Below, piece after piece: positions 23,231-34,192 of a DNA stretch of 64,000 nt. The notes beneath the pieces are model-generated. The model saw nothing but the letters and a program-made list of their open reading frames with translations, had not been told where the DNA came from and ran no database searches. The number at the start of each line of letters is the position of its first letter. Positions within the stretch are counted from its first letter, which is position 1. The DNA is taken from NCBI RefSeq assembly GCF_024139115.2, contig NC_085139.1:74071203-74135202 (forward strand), written 5' to 3'. Source of the DNA: Armigeres subalbatus (Eukaryota > Arthropoda > Insecta > Diptera > Culicidae). Made by a program: the position numbers and the translations under genes.

Positions 23231-26122
23231 TTAAGCGTTTGGTTGTTCGCCGGATAAAGTGGGTGGTGGAGAAATTGAGAAATTCTAGCCCTGATTTTTC
23301 AAGATAACATTTCCAATATCCTACAAGAACTCCACCGAATGAAATCTCATCGCATTTACATCCGGGCTCCCTTTGGCCCGGGTGACGATCTTTGCAATGA
23401 TTTAGTCTGTATCACGATCCAGATGAAGAAATTAATCGGCCCGACCGAAATTACGCAATCACACGTTAAATATTGCATTTCTCAGAAATAACTCACTACG
23501 TTCCACACCCCGAATGATTTGTAAATGTGAATCAATTACACCCTTTCCCGTTGGTAAGAGCAAAGGTAAGAGGATGCCAAAAATCGGACATCGTGCCCTG
23601 CTACAGCACATGACTTACATTCGAAGAGACATCGTTCGCATCACTTGTACTTGGCTCCAACCACCGCAAATGAGCCGTTTAACCTTTTGCTTGGGGGCAA
23701 TAAAATTCATATTAAATTGATCATCATCGCCATCAGTCAGCGAAGTGACACACGGACCAACTCACATATCGAAAAGCGATCATTTTGATCGCAAAATTCG
23801 ACGAAAATACATCACGCCGTGTCGTCGGTTCGCTTGGATGCAACCGTCAAAGCAAGCATCGTCCACTTCGTTTTTCCCGATAAATTGCCGGTTCCGGTCC
23901 CGTTGAACTACTGGTGACTACAGGGCTGGAAGCAACATTTCTCTTTATTCTAATTATTATGTATTAAAATTTGGAAAGGATGTGAAAGTAGGTATCTTAG
24001 AATCCAATAACATTGGTCGGTCATAATTGCGAGATCAATAAAAGTGTCACCGAAGGTTAATATCGCCTTATTCCACTAAAATCTGACCAATTCCGTTTCT
24101 GCGGGAAGATTTATTGAACATGCTTTCCGGTCCGTTTCGTTTGCGTATACATGATCTTTTTATGGGCGACGAGCCCTGAGACAACCAGCTCGAACCCAGT
24201 CAATCAAACATGGGAAAAAGATCCCCGGCCCATCGTTGAATGTCGATCAAGTGCGACGAACACGGCGGAAAAATGGGAGAGACACGCCGAGCACGTTTGA
24301 CGAGGGTATCACGCGGTGTATGCGAGGTGTTTTGCATCGATAAAGTTTTGCAGGTTTGATTTTTGACAGCGCTGAATTAGATCGGCCCTTTCTCACTCTC
24401 GCCAGTCGCCAGCACGTTGTTGATGCATGGATAATGCGGCAGCAGAAAGGTGAAGCAAGGGGATGGGTTTTGAGGGTCTTCGGCGAACATCGTCAAAGAT
24501 TTATGCTTTGAGGCGGCAGCATGCTCATTGCTGGTGTTTACCATTTTACGGTCTCTTATGAGAAAAGGGGAGTGTTAAATGGATAGCCTCCCGATCGCGG
24601 ACGGGAGCTGACAAAATGTTGTATAATTTTTTTTCCTTGATATGAGATGAAGGCAAAAAAAACAGTTTATTGGCGTTTGTGTAACAACGGTTCGGGGTGC
24701 TACCGCGCTAAATGCGATTTGATAAGAAGTTTAAACTGGTCGTTGATCACCGGTCGTCAGTTTGTTTTGGAGTGATGTCATGCCAAGGCTCGTTATGAAT
24801 GAGAAACAGGGAAAATTGTGAGGATGTAATCGGCTTGACTGATTGGACCAGTTCAGGACATTGGATAATAATGTTTTATGATAGATAATACTTCAATTTT
24901 TTATTACTTTAGTTCAGCGGTTATCAACCTAAGGTACATCAATCACTTTCAATATCACGTGAACCAGCGTTCAATATCAACAGCTGGATCAAAAGTGATG
25001 GCCGGTATTATCGCTATCCGTCTAGCCTAGAGTGATTTTTGTTATATTTTTTTAACGAATAGCCAAATTTATAACAGATTTTGTTACAATATTTTTTTTA
25101 AATAAATAACGTCCCTTGTTACACATTTGAGACGCACTTTTAATCGGATTTGTTTTCTATTGCCATCTCTGGTTAGCTTTAGGTATTGATAACAGCCACA
25201 ATTCCAATTGAATTTAAAAGCTAATTTCCCGTTAGCTCATTCAACGATGACCTTCACAGCCTTGTCACCCTTGATGTTCCCTTGTCAAGCACGTTCCGTC
25301 TACGAGCTATAAACTAAAACATTCACCACTGTTTATGTCCGCACTTGCGTCAGGCGCAATTTTGCAGCACTCGGACAAGTTGTTCTCGGGCTAAAACGCG
25401 TCTAAATTCAACGCACATCCACGATGAAGATGATAATGAGCGGAGTTACGTAACACCCGCACGTTGGAATGTACCAACCGGGCCAAGTTCGTCCTTGACC
25501 ACGTCTCTTTCGCCATAAACGACAAACGGCAGTGCGCGCTGTTTGCGTGCAAAAGAATTTCGAAACATCATCTTTGCGTGTCGACCAGGAAATTCTTCGA
25601 CCACCAAGAGGGAATAACACTTTGTTGCGAACCGTTTGGTGTGCGATGTTGTGCGGATTGTAAATTTCGATCACCGAACAAAACACGTGCTGACTCACAC
25701 CGGGAGAGCACGGTTTGGCGCCGACCGTATCGTCCATATGCTGGGACCCAATCGAACTACTGGCCCTGCTGCTCTGTCTGATGGGGTCGGCCGGCCGCTT
25801 TTGGTATGTAGATTAAGCCGAGATTGTATGCAGTCACACCGCCATTTAGTGCTGGCGATTTGCGAATTCCTGCGACCTGAATGATAATCACCCTCTCTTG
25901 TACTATGGGCGATGGCCATCGAGTAACGGTAATTGTGTACTGTCCACGAAAAAAATGACCATACCGTGGGGTGGTGCACGAAATAAAAAAAATCATAATA
26001 AATTGTGTTTGTGTACCGCAGCCTGCAGAGCGCTGAGCAGCAGGAGGAAAAAAGTGGCCTTCTTGAAGTTGGACACGCGCCTGTTGACGCGTCTCACAGT
26101 GACGGGTTTGAGTACAAATTGA
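23231..26122. other. No recognised gene
   Basis: About 2.9 kb of apparently low-copy sequence. Several 60-128 codon frames overlap on both strands at 25408-26143, in a GC-richer patch, but none resembles a family I know and opposite-strand overlap argues against coding. Confidence 0.4.
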
Positions 26123-29100
26123 GAAAATAATTAGGATAGGCAAATTTCGGGTAAAATTAGATGTGTTGTAACTATCTTAGTTATCATCCGATTTTGACAA
26201 TTCAGACATGCTCGAACTAGAAAATTAATGCAGTTTGACGGTATGTCCATGGAACCGACTATGGCCACCGGATTCCGGAGATATTCCGGGTTTTTCGGAG
26301 GTAGGTTCAAAACCGTAAATTTGAGGTGGATATTAGGAGAAGTTGTGGTTAAAAATTGAATAATATTAGTAACCACAAATGAAGTAGGGCTCTTGCTGAT
26401 TGGAACCATATACATATTGAGATTTGGAATCGGACCAGAATCAAGTGAGATATGGCCATTTCTTTAAAATCTGTTCCGATCGATACTTATCAAAGGGGTC
26501 AGGCCACAACTTCATTTGAATCTCGCTTTTTGATAGATCGTCCACTATGATTTTATTCTAGATGGCCTCTAAAGTGTCCAGAATGAAAAACCAATTGAAT
26601 AAACGGATCCGGGAGTCGCTGGGATGTCCCCGGGGAACCTGTGAATGGGGACATTTAAGTTTTAGCACCAAAATCAGTCATCCGACGGTTCTTTTTTCAT
26701 GGTTTTCGATCAGGAAGCGAAGTATGCATATAAAATGGTCCATTGACAGCTCTGACCGCTTCCAGGACCCACGGATTGGCCCCGGGGAACCTGTTGAAGA
26801 GGACATTTTAGTTTTACCACCAAAACCAGTCGTTCGACGGCTCTTTTTTCATGGTTTTCGATCAGGAAGCGAAGTATGAATATAAAATAATCAATTTACG
26901 GTTCTGACCGCTTCCAGGACCTACGGATTGACCCCGGGGAACCTGTGGAAGGGGACATTTTAGTTTTTGCACCAAAACCAGTCGTTCGACGGTTCTTTTT
27001 TCATGGAATTCGATCAGGAAGTGAAGTATGAATATAAAATGGTCAATTTACGGTTCTGACCGCTTCCAGGACCTACGGATTGGCCCCGGTGAACCTGTGG
27101 AAGGGGACATTTTAGTTTTACCACCAAAACCAGTCGTTCGTCGGCTCTTTTTTCATGGTTTTCGATCAGGAAGCGAAGTATGAATATAAAATGGTCAATT
27201 TACGGTTCTGACCACTTCCAGGACCTACGGATTGGCCCCGGAAAACCCTGTGAATGGGGACATTTTAGTTTTATCACCAAAATCAGTCATTCGACGGCTC
27301 TTTTTTCATGGTTTTCGATCAGGAAGCGAAGTATGAATATAAAATGGTCAATTTACGGTTCTGACCGCTTCCAGGACCTACGGATTGGCCCCGGTGAACC
27401 TGTGGAAGGGGACATTTTAGTTTTACCACCAAAACCAGTCGTGCGACGGCTCTTTTTTCATGGTTTTCGATCAGGAAGCGAAGTATGAATATAAAATGGT
27501 CCATTGACGGCTCTGAACGCTCCCAGGACCTACGGATTGGCCCCGGGGAACCTGTGGAAGGGGACATTTTAGTTTTACCACCAAAATCAGTCATTCGACG
27601 GCTCTTTTTTCATGGTTTTCGATCAGGAAGCGAAGTATGAATATAAAATGGTCCATTGTCGGCTCTGACCGCTTTCAGGATCTACGGATTGGCCCCGGGG
27701 AACCTGTTGAAGGGGACATTTTAGTTTTACCACCAAAATCAGTCATTCGACGGCTCTTTTTTCATGGTTTTCGATCAGGAAGCAAAGTATGAATATAAAA
27801 TGGTCCATTGACGGCTCTGACCGCCTCCAGGATCTACGGATTGGCCTCGGGGAACCTGTTGAAGGGGACATTTTAGTTTTAGCACCAAAACCAGTCGTTC
27901 GACGGCTCTTTTTTCATGGTTTTCGATCAGGAAGCGAAGTATGAATATAAAATGGTCCATTGACGGCTCTGACCGCCTCCAAGACCTACGGATTGGCCCC
28001 GGTGAACCTGTGGAAGGGGACATTTTAGTTTTACCACCAAAACCAGTCGTTCGACGGCTCTTTTTCCATGGTTTTCGATCAGGAAGCGAAGTATGAATAT
28101 AAAATGGTCAATTTACGGTTCTGACCGCTTCCAGGACCTACGGATTGGCCCCGGTGAACCTGTGGAAGGGGACATTTTAGTTTTACCACCAAAACCAGTC
28201 GTGCGACGGCTCTTTTTTCATGGTTTTCGATCAGGAAGCGAAGTATGAATATAAAATGGTCCATTGACGGCTCTGAACGCTCCCAGGACCTACGAATTGG
28301 CCCCGGGGAACCTGTGGAAGGGGACATTTTAGTTTTACCACCAAAATCAGTCATTCGACGGCTCTTTTTTCATGGTTTTCGATCAGGAAGCGAAGTATGA
28401 ATATAAAATGGTCCATTGACGGCTCTGACCGCCTCCAGGATCTACGGATTGGCCTCGGGGAACCTGTTGAAGGGGACATTTTAGTTTTAGCACCAAAACC
28501 AGTCGTTCGACGGCTCTTTTTTCATGGTTTTCGATCAGGAAGCGAAGTATGAAAATAAAATGGTCCATTGACGGCTCTGACCGCTCCCAAGACCTACGGA
28601 TTGGCCTGGTGAACCTGTGGAAGGGACATTTTAGTTTTACCACCAAAACCAGTCGTTCGTCGGCTCTTTTTTCATGGTTTTCGATCAGGAAACGAAGTAT
28701 GAATATAAAATGGTCCATTGGTTTTGGTGCTAAAACTAAAATGTTCCCTTCCACAGGTTCCTCGGGGCCAATCCGTAGATCCTGGAATCGCTTCCTGATC
28801 GAAAACCATGAAAAAAGAGCCTTCGAATGATTGGTTTTGGTGCTAAAACTAAAATGTCCCCTTCCACGGGTTCCCCGGGGGCAATCCTTGGGTCCTGGAA
28901 GCGGTCAGAGCCGTCAATGATCCATTTTATTTTCATACTTCGCTTCGTGATCAAAAACCATTAAAAATGAGCCGTTGAATGACTGGTTTTGGTGGTAAAA
29001 CTAAAATGTTCCTTCCACAGGTTCCCTGGGCCAATCCGTAGGTCTTGAAAGCGGTCAGGACCGTCAATGGATTATTTTATATTCATGCTTCGCTTCCTGA

Positions 29101-29694
29101 TCGAAAACCATGAAAAAAGAGCCGTCGAATGACTGATTTTGGTGGTAAAACTTAAATGTCCCCATTCACAGGTTCCCCGGGGACATCCCAGCGACTCCAG
29201 GATTCGTTTATTCAATTGGTTTTTCATTCTGGACACATTAGAGGCCATCTAGAATAAAATCATAGTGGACGATCTATCAAAAAGCGAGATTCAAATGAAG
29301 TTGTGGCCTGACCCCTTTGATAAGTATCGATTGGAACAGATTTTAAAGAAATGGCCATATCTCACTTGATTCTGGTCCGATTCCAAATCTCAATATATGG
29401 TTTCAATCAGCAAGAGCCCTACTTCATTTGTGATTACTAATATTATTCAATTTTTAACTACAACTTCTCCTAATATTTACCTCAAATTTACGGTTTTGAA
29501 CCTACCTCCGAAAAACCCGGAATATCTCCGGAATCCGGTGGCCATAGTCGGTTCCATTGACATACCGTCAAACTGCATTAATTTTCTAGTTCGAGCATGC
29601 CTGAATTGTCAAAATCGGATGATAACTAGAGTAGTTACAATACATCTAATTTTTCCTAAAATTTGCCTATCCTAGTTATTTTGTCCATCCCCTG
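26123..29694. mobile_element. Foldback-like DNA element with long inverted ends, about 3.57 kb
   Basis: The left arm (about 26123-26660) and the right arm (about 29170-29694) are long inverted repeats with only scattered differences; even their chance translations match (26415-26131 minus and 29397-29675 plus). The right end finishes CCATCCCCTGTA, followed by TA. In inverted form it begins TACAGGGGATGG, as in TA-inserting Tc1/mariner-type MITEs. The left arm lacks this terminal part and starts inside it at AAAATAATTAGGATAGG. Between the arms are 152-bp tandem repeats. No transposase is present, so it is non-autonomous. Confidence 0.85.
26640..29170. repeat. 152-bp tandem repeats inside the foldback element
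   Basis: A marker word, GGTTTTCGATCAGGAAGCG, recurs about every 152 bp: near 26700, 26853, 27158, 27310, 27462, 27614, 27765, 27917, 28068, 28220, 28372, 28524 and 28675. At about 28720 the orientation flips, and roughly three units run the other way to 29170. 152 is not a multiple of three, so the 90-105 codon frames are artefacts. Confidence 0.9.
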
Positions 29695-29794
29695 TATATC
29701 TCGATGTCTCTCGCTATGTCAATGGTTTCCTCGTTCCCTTCAGTTTACATACGTTTTGGCATTTCACATCTCGATAATCTCCCTATCTCGAAAC
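29695..29794. repeat. TATCTCGAT-type simple repeat
   Basis: Loose copies of TATCTCGATNTCTC (29697, 29770-29798), matched by ATCTCTCTATCTCGATG at 30801-30817 on the far side of the next element. They may mark its insertion site. Confidence 0.4.
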
Positions 29795-30790
29795 CCATTC
29801 GGCCGAAAGCCATTTGGCCGAATGCCACTAGGCCAAACAAGACATTAGGCCGAAACCCATTTGGTCGAAAGTCATTTGGCCAAAAGGGTCATTTGACCGA
29901 AAGGGTCATTTGGCCGAAAGGGTCATTTGGCCGAAAGGGTCATTTGGCCGAAAGGGTCGTTTGGCCGAAATGGTCATTTGGCCGAAAGGGTCATTTTGCC
30001 GAAAGGGTCGTTTGGCCGAATGGGTTGTTTGGCCGGATAGGCCATTTGGCCAAAAGTGTCATTTAGCCGAAAGGGTCGTTTGGCCGAAAGGGTCATTTGG
30101 ACGAATGGGTCATTTGGCCGAATAGTTTAGTGAAAAGTGAGAAATTAGGAATAAGAAGACCCAGACAACCAGAATGCATGCATAATAGAATTGTTTTTCT
30201 GTTATGCGATGCCTATGCGCACAATTTTCATCGCACACCAGTCGCGAAAACGCTTTTAACGTACAAAAGTGGAGGCGATATATGTGTATTTCTTATCCGA
30301 CGTTGCACGGTAGTGTATGCGAAGTGCACGAATTTTATGCGAGTTTGTTCGTTATACATTGCGATGTAGTTTGTGATAACAAACTCCGTTTGACAGATAA
30401 TCCGATTTAATTTGAGTTTGCTTGCAGGCATATGCGATATCAACAAATGAAGCTGAAATAAACTCGTAAAATAGCCTACTATGCGGGAAAATTTATAAAT
30501 AAACTGATGAGCTTCGCACCACAATGTGATTTTGATGAAATTTGGATCGGTAAACGATTTTAATCGTGCATTCTTATGCGATGTGTGGTTGTCTGGGGAG
30601 AGACGTCTCACTTCTCACTCCTCATTTCTTACTTATCGCTGTCAAAAGTGAGAAGCGCGAAGTGAGTAGTAAGACGTCTCGTCCAAACGACCCTTTCATT
30701 AAAGGATCCTTTCGGCCAAACTACCCTTTCGGCCAAACGACTTTCGCCCTAGTGGCATTCGGTCAAATAGCTTTCGGCCAAATAACCCTT
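29795..30790. mobile_element. TIR element with GGCCGAAAGGGTC subrepeats, non-autonomous
   Basis: The left end (29795-30125) consists of 17-18 bp repeats TTTGGCCGAAAGGGTCA, preceded by ATTCGGCCGAAAGCCATTTG and GAATGCCACTAGGCC. The right end (about 30685-30790) carries the same words inverted, including CTAGTGGCATTCGGTC and TTTCGGCCAAA. The interior is noncoding and holds the nested MITE 30160-30597. The end structure resembles that of the Mutator-like element at 51821-53736 (CCATTCGCCCGAAAGCC), so a shared family is plausible but unproven. Exact boundaries and TSD are unclear. Confidence 0.6.
30160..30597. mobile_element. Nested MITE with CCCAGACAACC ends
   Basis: Starts CCCAGACAACC and ends GGTTGTCTGGG, 438 bp, with further imperfect inverted similarity inwards (ATGCGATG...CGATTAAAATCG). 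No coding capacity. It interrupts a GTGAGAAG-type repeat lying inside the larger TIR element. The TSD is not clear. Confidence 0.6.
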
Positions 30791-30813
30791 CCCCCTCGTT
30801 ATCTCTCTATCTC

Positions 30814-31026
30814 GATGATTTTCACAACAATAAACAGGCTACGGAAGAAATTCTCACCGAGGGTGGATGGCTACGCACCGGAGACATTGCCCATTACGAC
30901 GAGAACTTCCAATTTTACATCACCGACAGACTGAAGGAATTGATCAAGGTCAAAGGATTCCAAGTTGCCCCTGCCGAGTTGGAGGAGCTGCTACGCTATC
31001 ACCCTGCTGTAGCGGATGCCGGATGT
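30814..31026 (+). pseudogene. Exon-like fragment of an adenylate-forming enzyme (acyl-CoA synthetase/luciferase-like)
   Basis: From 30826 the plus strand reads [20 protein letters not shown], then [36 protein letters not shown] and [10 protein letters not shown], ending in Cys-stop at 31026. This is the hinge/C-terminal part of the ANL superfamily. GWLRTGD is the ATP/AMP-binding TGD motif, and [20 protein letters not shown] is the hinge motif with the conserved Arg/Lys residues. Only about 67 codons are present. The frame breaks at GATGCCGGAT|GTTAAG, which could be a 5' splice donor, so a genuine internal exon of a larger gene is possible. Upstream only repeat sequence is seen, with a possible acceptor before GCTACGG. 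No other exon is recognisable here, so exon or pseudogene fragment cannot be decided. Confidence 0.8.
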
Positions 31027-31950
31027 TAAGGGAAACGTTGGTGAAATAAAGAAAATCAGTTAGTGATTTTCAGTAGAAAGTATAAGATTGTTGAATCTAC
31101 TATTTCAAAAATGTCACATAGGTTGAACATTACAAGAAACTGATTTTTCAAAATGACATTTTCCTCTCAAATTTAAATGTATATTGCCCCGTGGTTCAAT
31201 GACTGTGGACCCGCAGAATCGAAGCAGGTATATGATCCACGTCCAGACACTCGAAAACAGCGTTGCTCGTTTTGCTCGACGTGATTCTCATCGCATCAAA
31301 TCAATCGGCCAATTTGTAACAATCCACTTGGCGTTTCGCACTGCCGCACTTTACAGGAAACATCTGTAATTGGCTTGACTTGCTATATATCTTCACCCAC
31401 GACCATTGAAGTGTTTTGCGAAGCATTCGTAGATCATCGATTTCCAGCTCCAGCATTCCAATGTTTACTTTCGAGACGGGGCAATGGTTCCGGATTACTT
31501 GGCCACAAAGCTGTAAAAAATTGTTACAATTAGTAGGGTGAGGGAGGTATTTTGGACCGGCTTAGGAGATGACCAAACTATTCTTCAACAAAAATGCGAT
31601 TTTGTGATTATATTTGACTAAGTCTCCATTTAATTAAATACAGGGAACATTTTTTGGTAGCATTTGTAGAAAAAATTGTCGTATATCCTTCAATCAGACA
31701 CAAAATATTAAAAATTATGACGATGTATTAGATTTCATTTTGGACCACTTGTTTTCATTTGACACCCACCCTTTGAGACCATCCACAATTATAATTTTCT
31801 ACGTAAATCATCACTTATTTTGCAGGATTCATATAAGCAAAGAGAGGAAGGAGCATTTGCTAGGTGGATATTTGATTAGATTGGGGAGCGGTTCGGCACT
31901 TCATCTCATAACTCCCATTTCCATCCCATCAAAATCAAAGCAATGAAAAG
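31027..31950. other. No recognised gene
   Basis: AT-rich sequence downstream of the exon-like fragment, with no further exon of that gene recognisable. A possible repeat starts near 31538 (TAGGGTGAGGGAGGTATTTTGG). Confidence 0.35.
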
Positions 31951-31952
31951 GT

Positions 31953-32178
31953 AGGGTGGCTGTGCCAGTAATAGTGGAAACTTGGTTTTTGCTGGATTTA
32001 GTGAATTTTGATTTTTACAAATTACTTCATAGCATAGCGCTCGTTTAAAAAAGGTGAATGTGTGCGAAAAAGTTTACAGGCGTTCCTATAATAGTGAATC
32101 CCATAAGAAACCAATGGGATTCACTATTATGAGAACAGAAGTTAGCTAGTACCACTATTACTTGGCCATTACCAGTTA
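31953..32178. mobile_element. MITE-like element with a 17-bp perfect internal palindrome
   Basis: Ends are imperfect inverted repeats built on GCCAGTAATAGTGG and CCACTATTACTTGGCC. Inside, 32088-32104 (ATAATAGTGAATCCCAT) pairs perfectly with 32114-32130 across a 9-base loop. No ORF. Confidence 0.6.
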
Positions 32179-32190
32179 ATATTCATAACC

Positions 32191-32436
32191 CCACTCTTAT
32201 TTAACCTCAAGTTGAGATTGAACAAGAGTAGCCGAAGCCAAACGTCAAGGACGAGACACAGAGTACACTGTGAAAAAACGCATAATGCGAATCCATATAG
32301 GTAACATACACAAAGCACATTGTAAAAACGCATAATGCGAATCCACATAGGTGACAATTTGTTGAAAACTAAGTAAAACACATATTCAAAACCCCACTCT
32401 TATTTAACCTCACGATGAGGTTGAATAAGAGTAGCC
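32191..32436. repeat. Two hairpin units (ACTCTTATTTAACCTCA...)
   Basis: Two palindromes, at about 32193-32231 and 32396-32432. In the second, ACTCTTATTTAACCTCA faces TGAGGTTGAATAAGAGT with a three-base loop. They are separated by direct repeats of AACGCATAATGCGAATCCA (32278 and 32326). Confidence 0.7.
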
Positions 32437-32499
32437 GATTATCTCGGAGAAGTAAAAAGAGAGAAGTTGACATTGACTTTACGTCAACTCTCAATGTGG

Positions 32500-32820
32500 C
32501 CGAACAGCCGCCGTGTAAAACGGAAATTTTCAAATTCGAGACCGTCACGAAATTAGGATAGATTTCAAACGCTAATAGCGTCTTTATCTTTCGATGGATT
32601 TTCGACATTTGCTTATCAATCGATTCAGAAACTCTCCAGCAATTTGCCAATTTTATTGATATTATTGATTATCAACGTTAAACTATTGGAAATGTTGTTT
32701 CTTTCCAAATCGGGTGAAAAATTCAATTCCGTTCATAAATCCCCAACACGGACATCAGATTGCAGTAAGGCACGGGCCTTTTGATCCACTGCTTCGTTTT
32801 CCTTGTGTATAAAAAGCCCC
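32500..32820 (+). promoter_or_regulatory. Histone-like 5' spacer and promoter module 1
   Basis: A conserved spacer (GATAGATTTCAAACGCTAAT, then a stretch ending CCCCAACACGGACATCAG) leads to TATAAAAAG at 32808-32816. The spacer recurs at 33600-33745 and 42480-42760. In the last case CCCCAACACGGACATCAGG is followed by GCATAAAAGAC near 42807. The pairing of this spacer with a TATA motif in two places supports a promoter; expression is inferred only. Confidence 0.5.
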
Positions 32821-32853
32821 GTGTTTCGCGTGCACGCGTCATTTTCATTCTGG

Positions 32854-32898
32854 ATGTCACGGCGAGCGGACCAGGGCGTCCAGAAGCAGTCCCAGTGA
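32854..32898 (+). pseudogene. Short ORF with MSRRAD start, gutted gene relic
   Basis: The ATG lies about 38 bp after the TATA motif at 32808-32816, a very short leader. The 14-codon frame reads MSRRADQGVQKQSQ and then TGA. The same opening, Met-Ser-Arg-(Arg/Lys)-Ala, starts the frames at 34336 (minus), 37968 (plus), 40474 (minus) and 40679 (plus). A histone-type stem-loop follows only about 150 bp later (33045). I do not recognise the protein. The layout suggests a replication-dependent histone-like gene whose body is deleted. Confidence 0.4.
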
Positions 32899-33044
32899 CA
32901 ACGGCTGTCTCAGCGGTGGTGGTGCGGATGAAATTTTTTCGGTCGGTGGTGGTGGCGGTCGTGGAAGCAGCAGCACATCATTTTCATCCGTGTCCCATCT
33001 TCGGCGGATGGGATGTTAATAAGTCACATAAGTGGCAATTAATC

Positions 33045-33060
33045 GGTTCTTTTCAGGACC
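33045..33060 (+). promoter_or_regulatory. Histone-type 3' stem-loop 1
   Basis: GGTTCTTTTCAGGACC forms a six-pair stem with a TTTC loop, fitting the histone mRNA 3' stem-loop pattern (GG, pyrimidine-rich arm, TTTC loop, CC). It is followed by the purine-rich GGGAGGAAGG at 33074, where the histone downstream element would lie. Confidence 0.6.
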
Positions 33061-33600
33061 ATCATTATATTTGGGAGGAAGGTTAAGTTGAAATAATTTT
33101 CCTAAAGTGCAACCGTTAGGAACTGGAAAATTCTTCGGTGAAATTTTCTAGCGTAATTCGGAGTTATATGATTTTAGTGATTAAGAATGTTGATATTAGA
33201 CGAACTTTCTTCATAGAACAAAGCATAATTGTTTGGCATCGGTAGCGGAATCATAGCATTAGTGCCGGTCCGAGCATAGGCTGTCATCGGAAAATTGCTA
33301 CAGCAATTTTTTCACTAATGTGGCGTTTGCAACGATTTGGATGTTGTCGGCACAACATGAAATTTTCCCGCGAGACTCTAATTTTGTATTTTTCCTGTTG
33401 ATGATTGAAAAAGAAATCGGTTCCGAGATGAACTTTATTCAAAGCGCAACGCTAACGTCGGTAGTTGAATCCCAAGCAAGTATCGGAAGGAGACCATGCA
33501 AACAATTGATTCGCATTATGACTGAAGAAAAATGTGTGGCATTAGTATTGATGTTTGCTACGGATTTTTTGACGTAAACTACGTCTAAGGGGAAGACTCA
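33061..33600 (+). repeat. Histone-like 3' spacer modules
   Basis: Two decayed copies of the downstream module, near 33205-33280 and 33420-33500 (words such as TTATTCAAAGCGCAA and CGGTAG..GAATC). Better copies lie at 38105-38205, 38283-38375, 41905-42003, 42365-42450 and 43028-43125, with one inverted at 38395-38520. No coding frame is conserved between them. Confidence 0.5.
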
Positions 33601-33995
33601 GATACAGGGTTTAAAACGGAAATTTCCAAATTCGAGACTGTCACAAAAATTAGGATAGATTTCAAACGCTAATAGCGTCTTTATCTTTCGATGGATTTTC
33701 GACATTTGCTTATCAATCGAAAACCCATCAGCAATTTGCCAATTCTATGCTATCATTTATGCTTTATGCATTTATTCTATTCATTATCATTAATGCTTAA
33801 TTTTTTCTACAACAAATATGATTTTGAAAAAGTATCACCGGCGCGTGCTTACTCGCAATCTACTCGCATCTACAGTTACATCAAACAACTGAAAACCGAA
33901 ATACGCCACTCCAAAATTACGAGGTGACAATGTTAGAAAGAGACAAAAGATAGGAAAAATAACACGGTGTGTAGTGCCTCCCCGAGTCACCTTAA
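33600..33995 (+). repeat. Second copy of the histone-like 5' spacer, then unassigned sequence
   Basis: 33600-33745 repeats the spacer of 32510-32640 almost exactly (GATAGATTTCAAACGCTAAT). The remainder (33746-33995) is unassigned; the last part may be the 3' region of the minus-strand relic at 34193-34336. Confidence 0.5.
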
Positions 33996-34161
33996 GGGAA
34001 GATCCATTAATTACGTAACGCAAAAATTGGGCATTTTCAATCCCCCCTACACCCTATGTCACACTTTTTTGTATGAAGCATCTAAAAATTATGTATGGGT
34101 CGTCATACTTCGTCTCTCCCCCATCTCCCCTTTAAGCGTTACGTAATTTGTGAACGCTCCC
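33996..34161. mobile_element. MITE, 166 bp, ends with ATTACGTAACGC
   Basis: Starts GGGAAGATCCATTAATTACG and ends, on the other strand, GGGAGCGTTCACAAATTACG; both ends continue as TAACGC. The left flank is TTAA and the right flank AAA, so the TSD is unclear. Removing it brings AAAGTGGCCTT and AAGGTGACTC together on the minus strand, where the stem-loop of the minus-strand gene relic would be expected. Confidence 0.75.
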
Positions 34162-34192
34162 AAAGGCCACTTTTATTGATGGTAGCCGATCG

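Noticed and set aside
25408..26143. Overlapping 82-128 codon ORFs on both strands
   Set aside because: No recognisable domain, mutual overlap on opposite strands, no splice or promoter signals; composition effect of a GC-richer patch is enough.
26562..28954. Family of 80-123 codon ORFs resembling each other
   Set aside because: All come from the 152-bp repeat, which is not a multiple of three and appears in both orientations.
32781..33086. 101-codon ORF crossing the TATA and stem-loop
   Set aside because: The frame begins upstream of the TATA motif and runs through the stem-loop, incompatible with the transcription unit suggested by the motifs.
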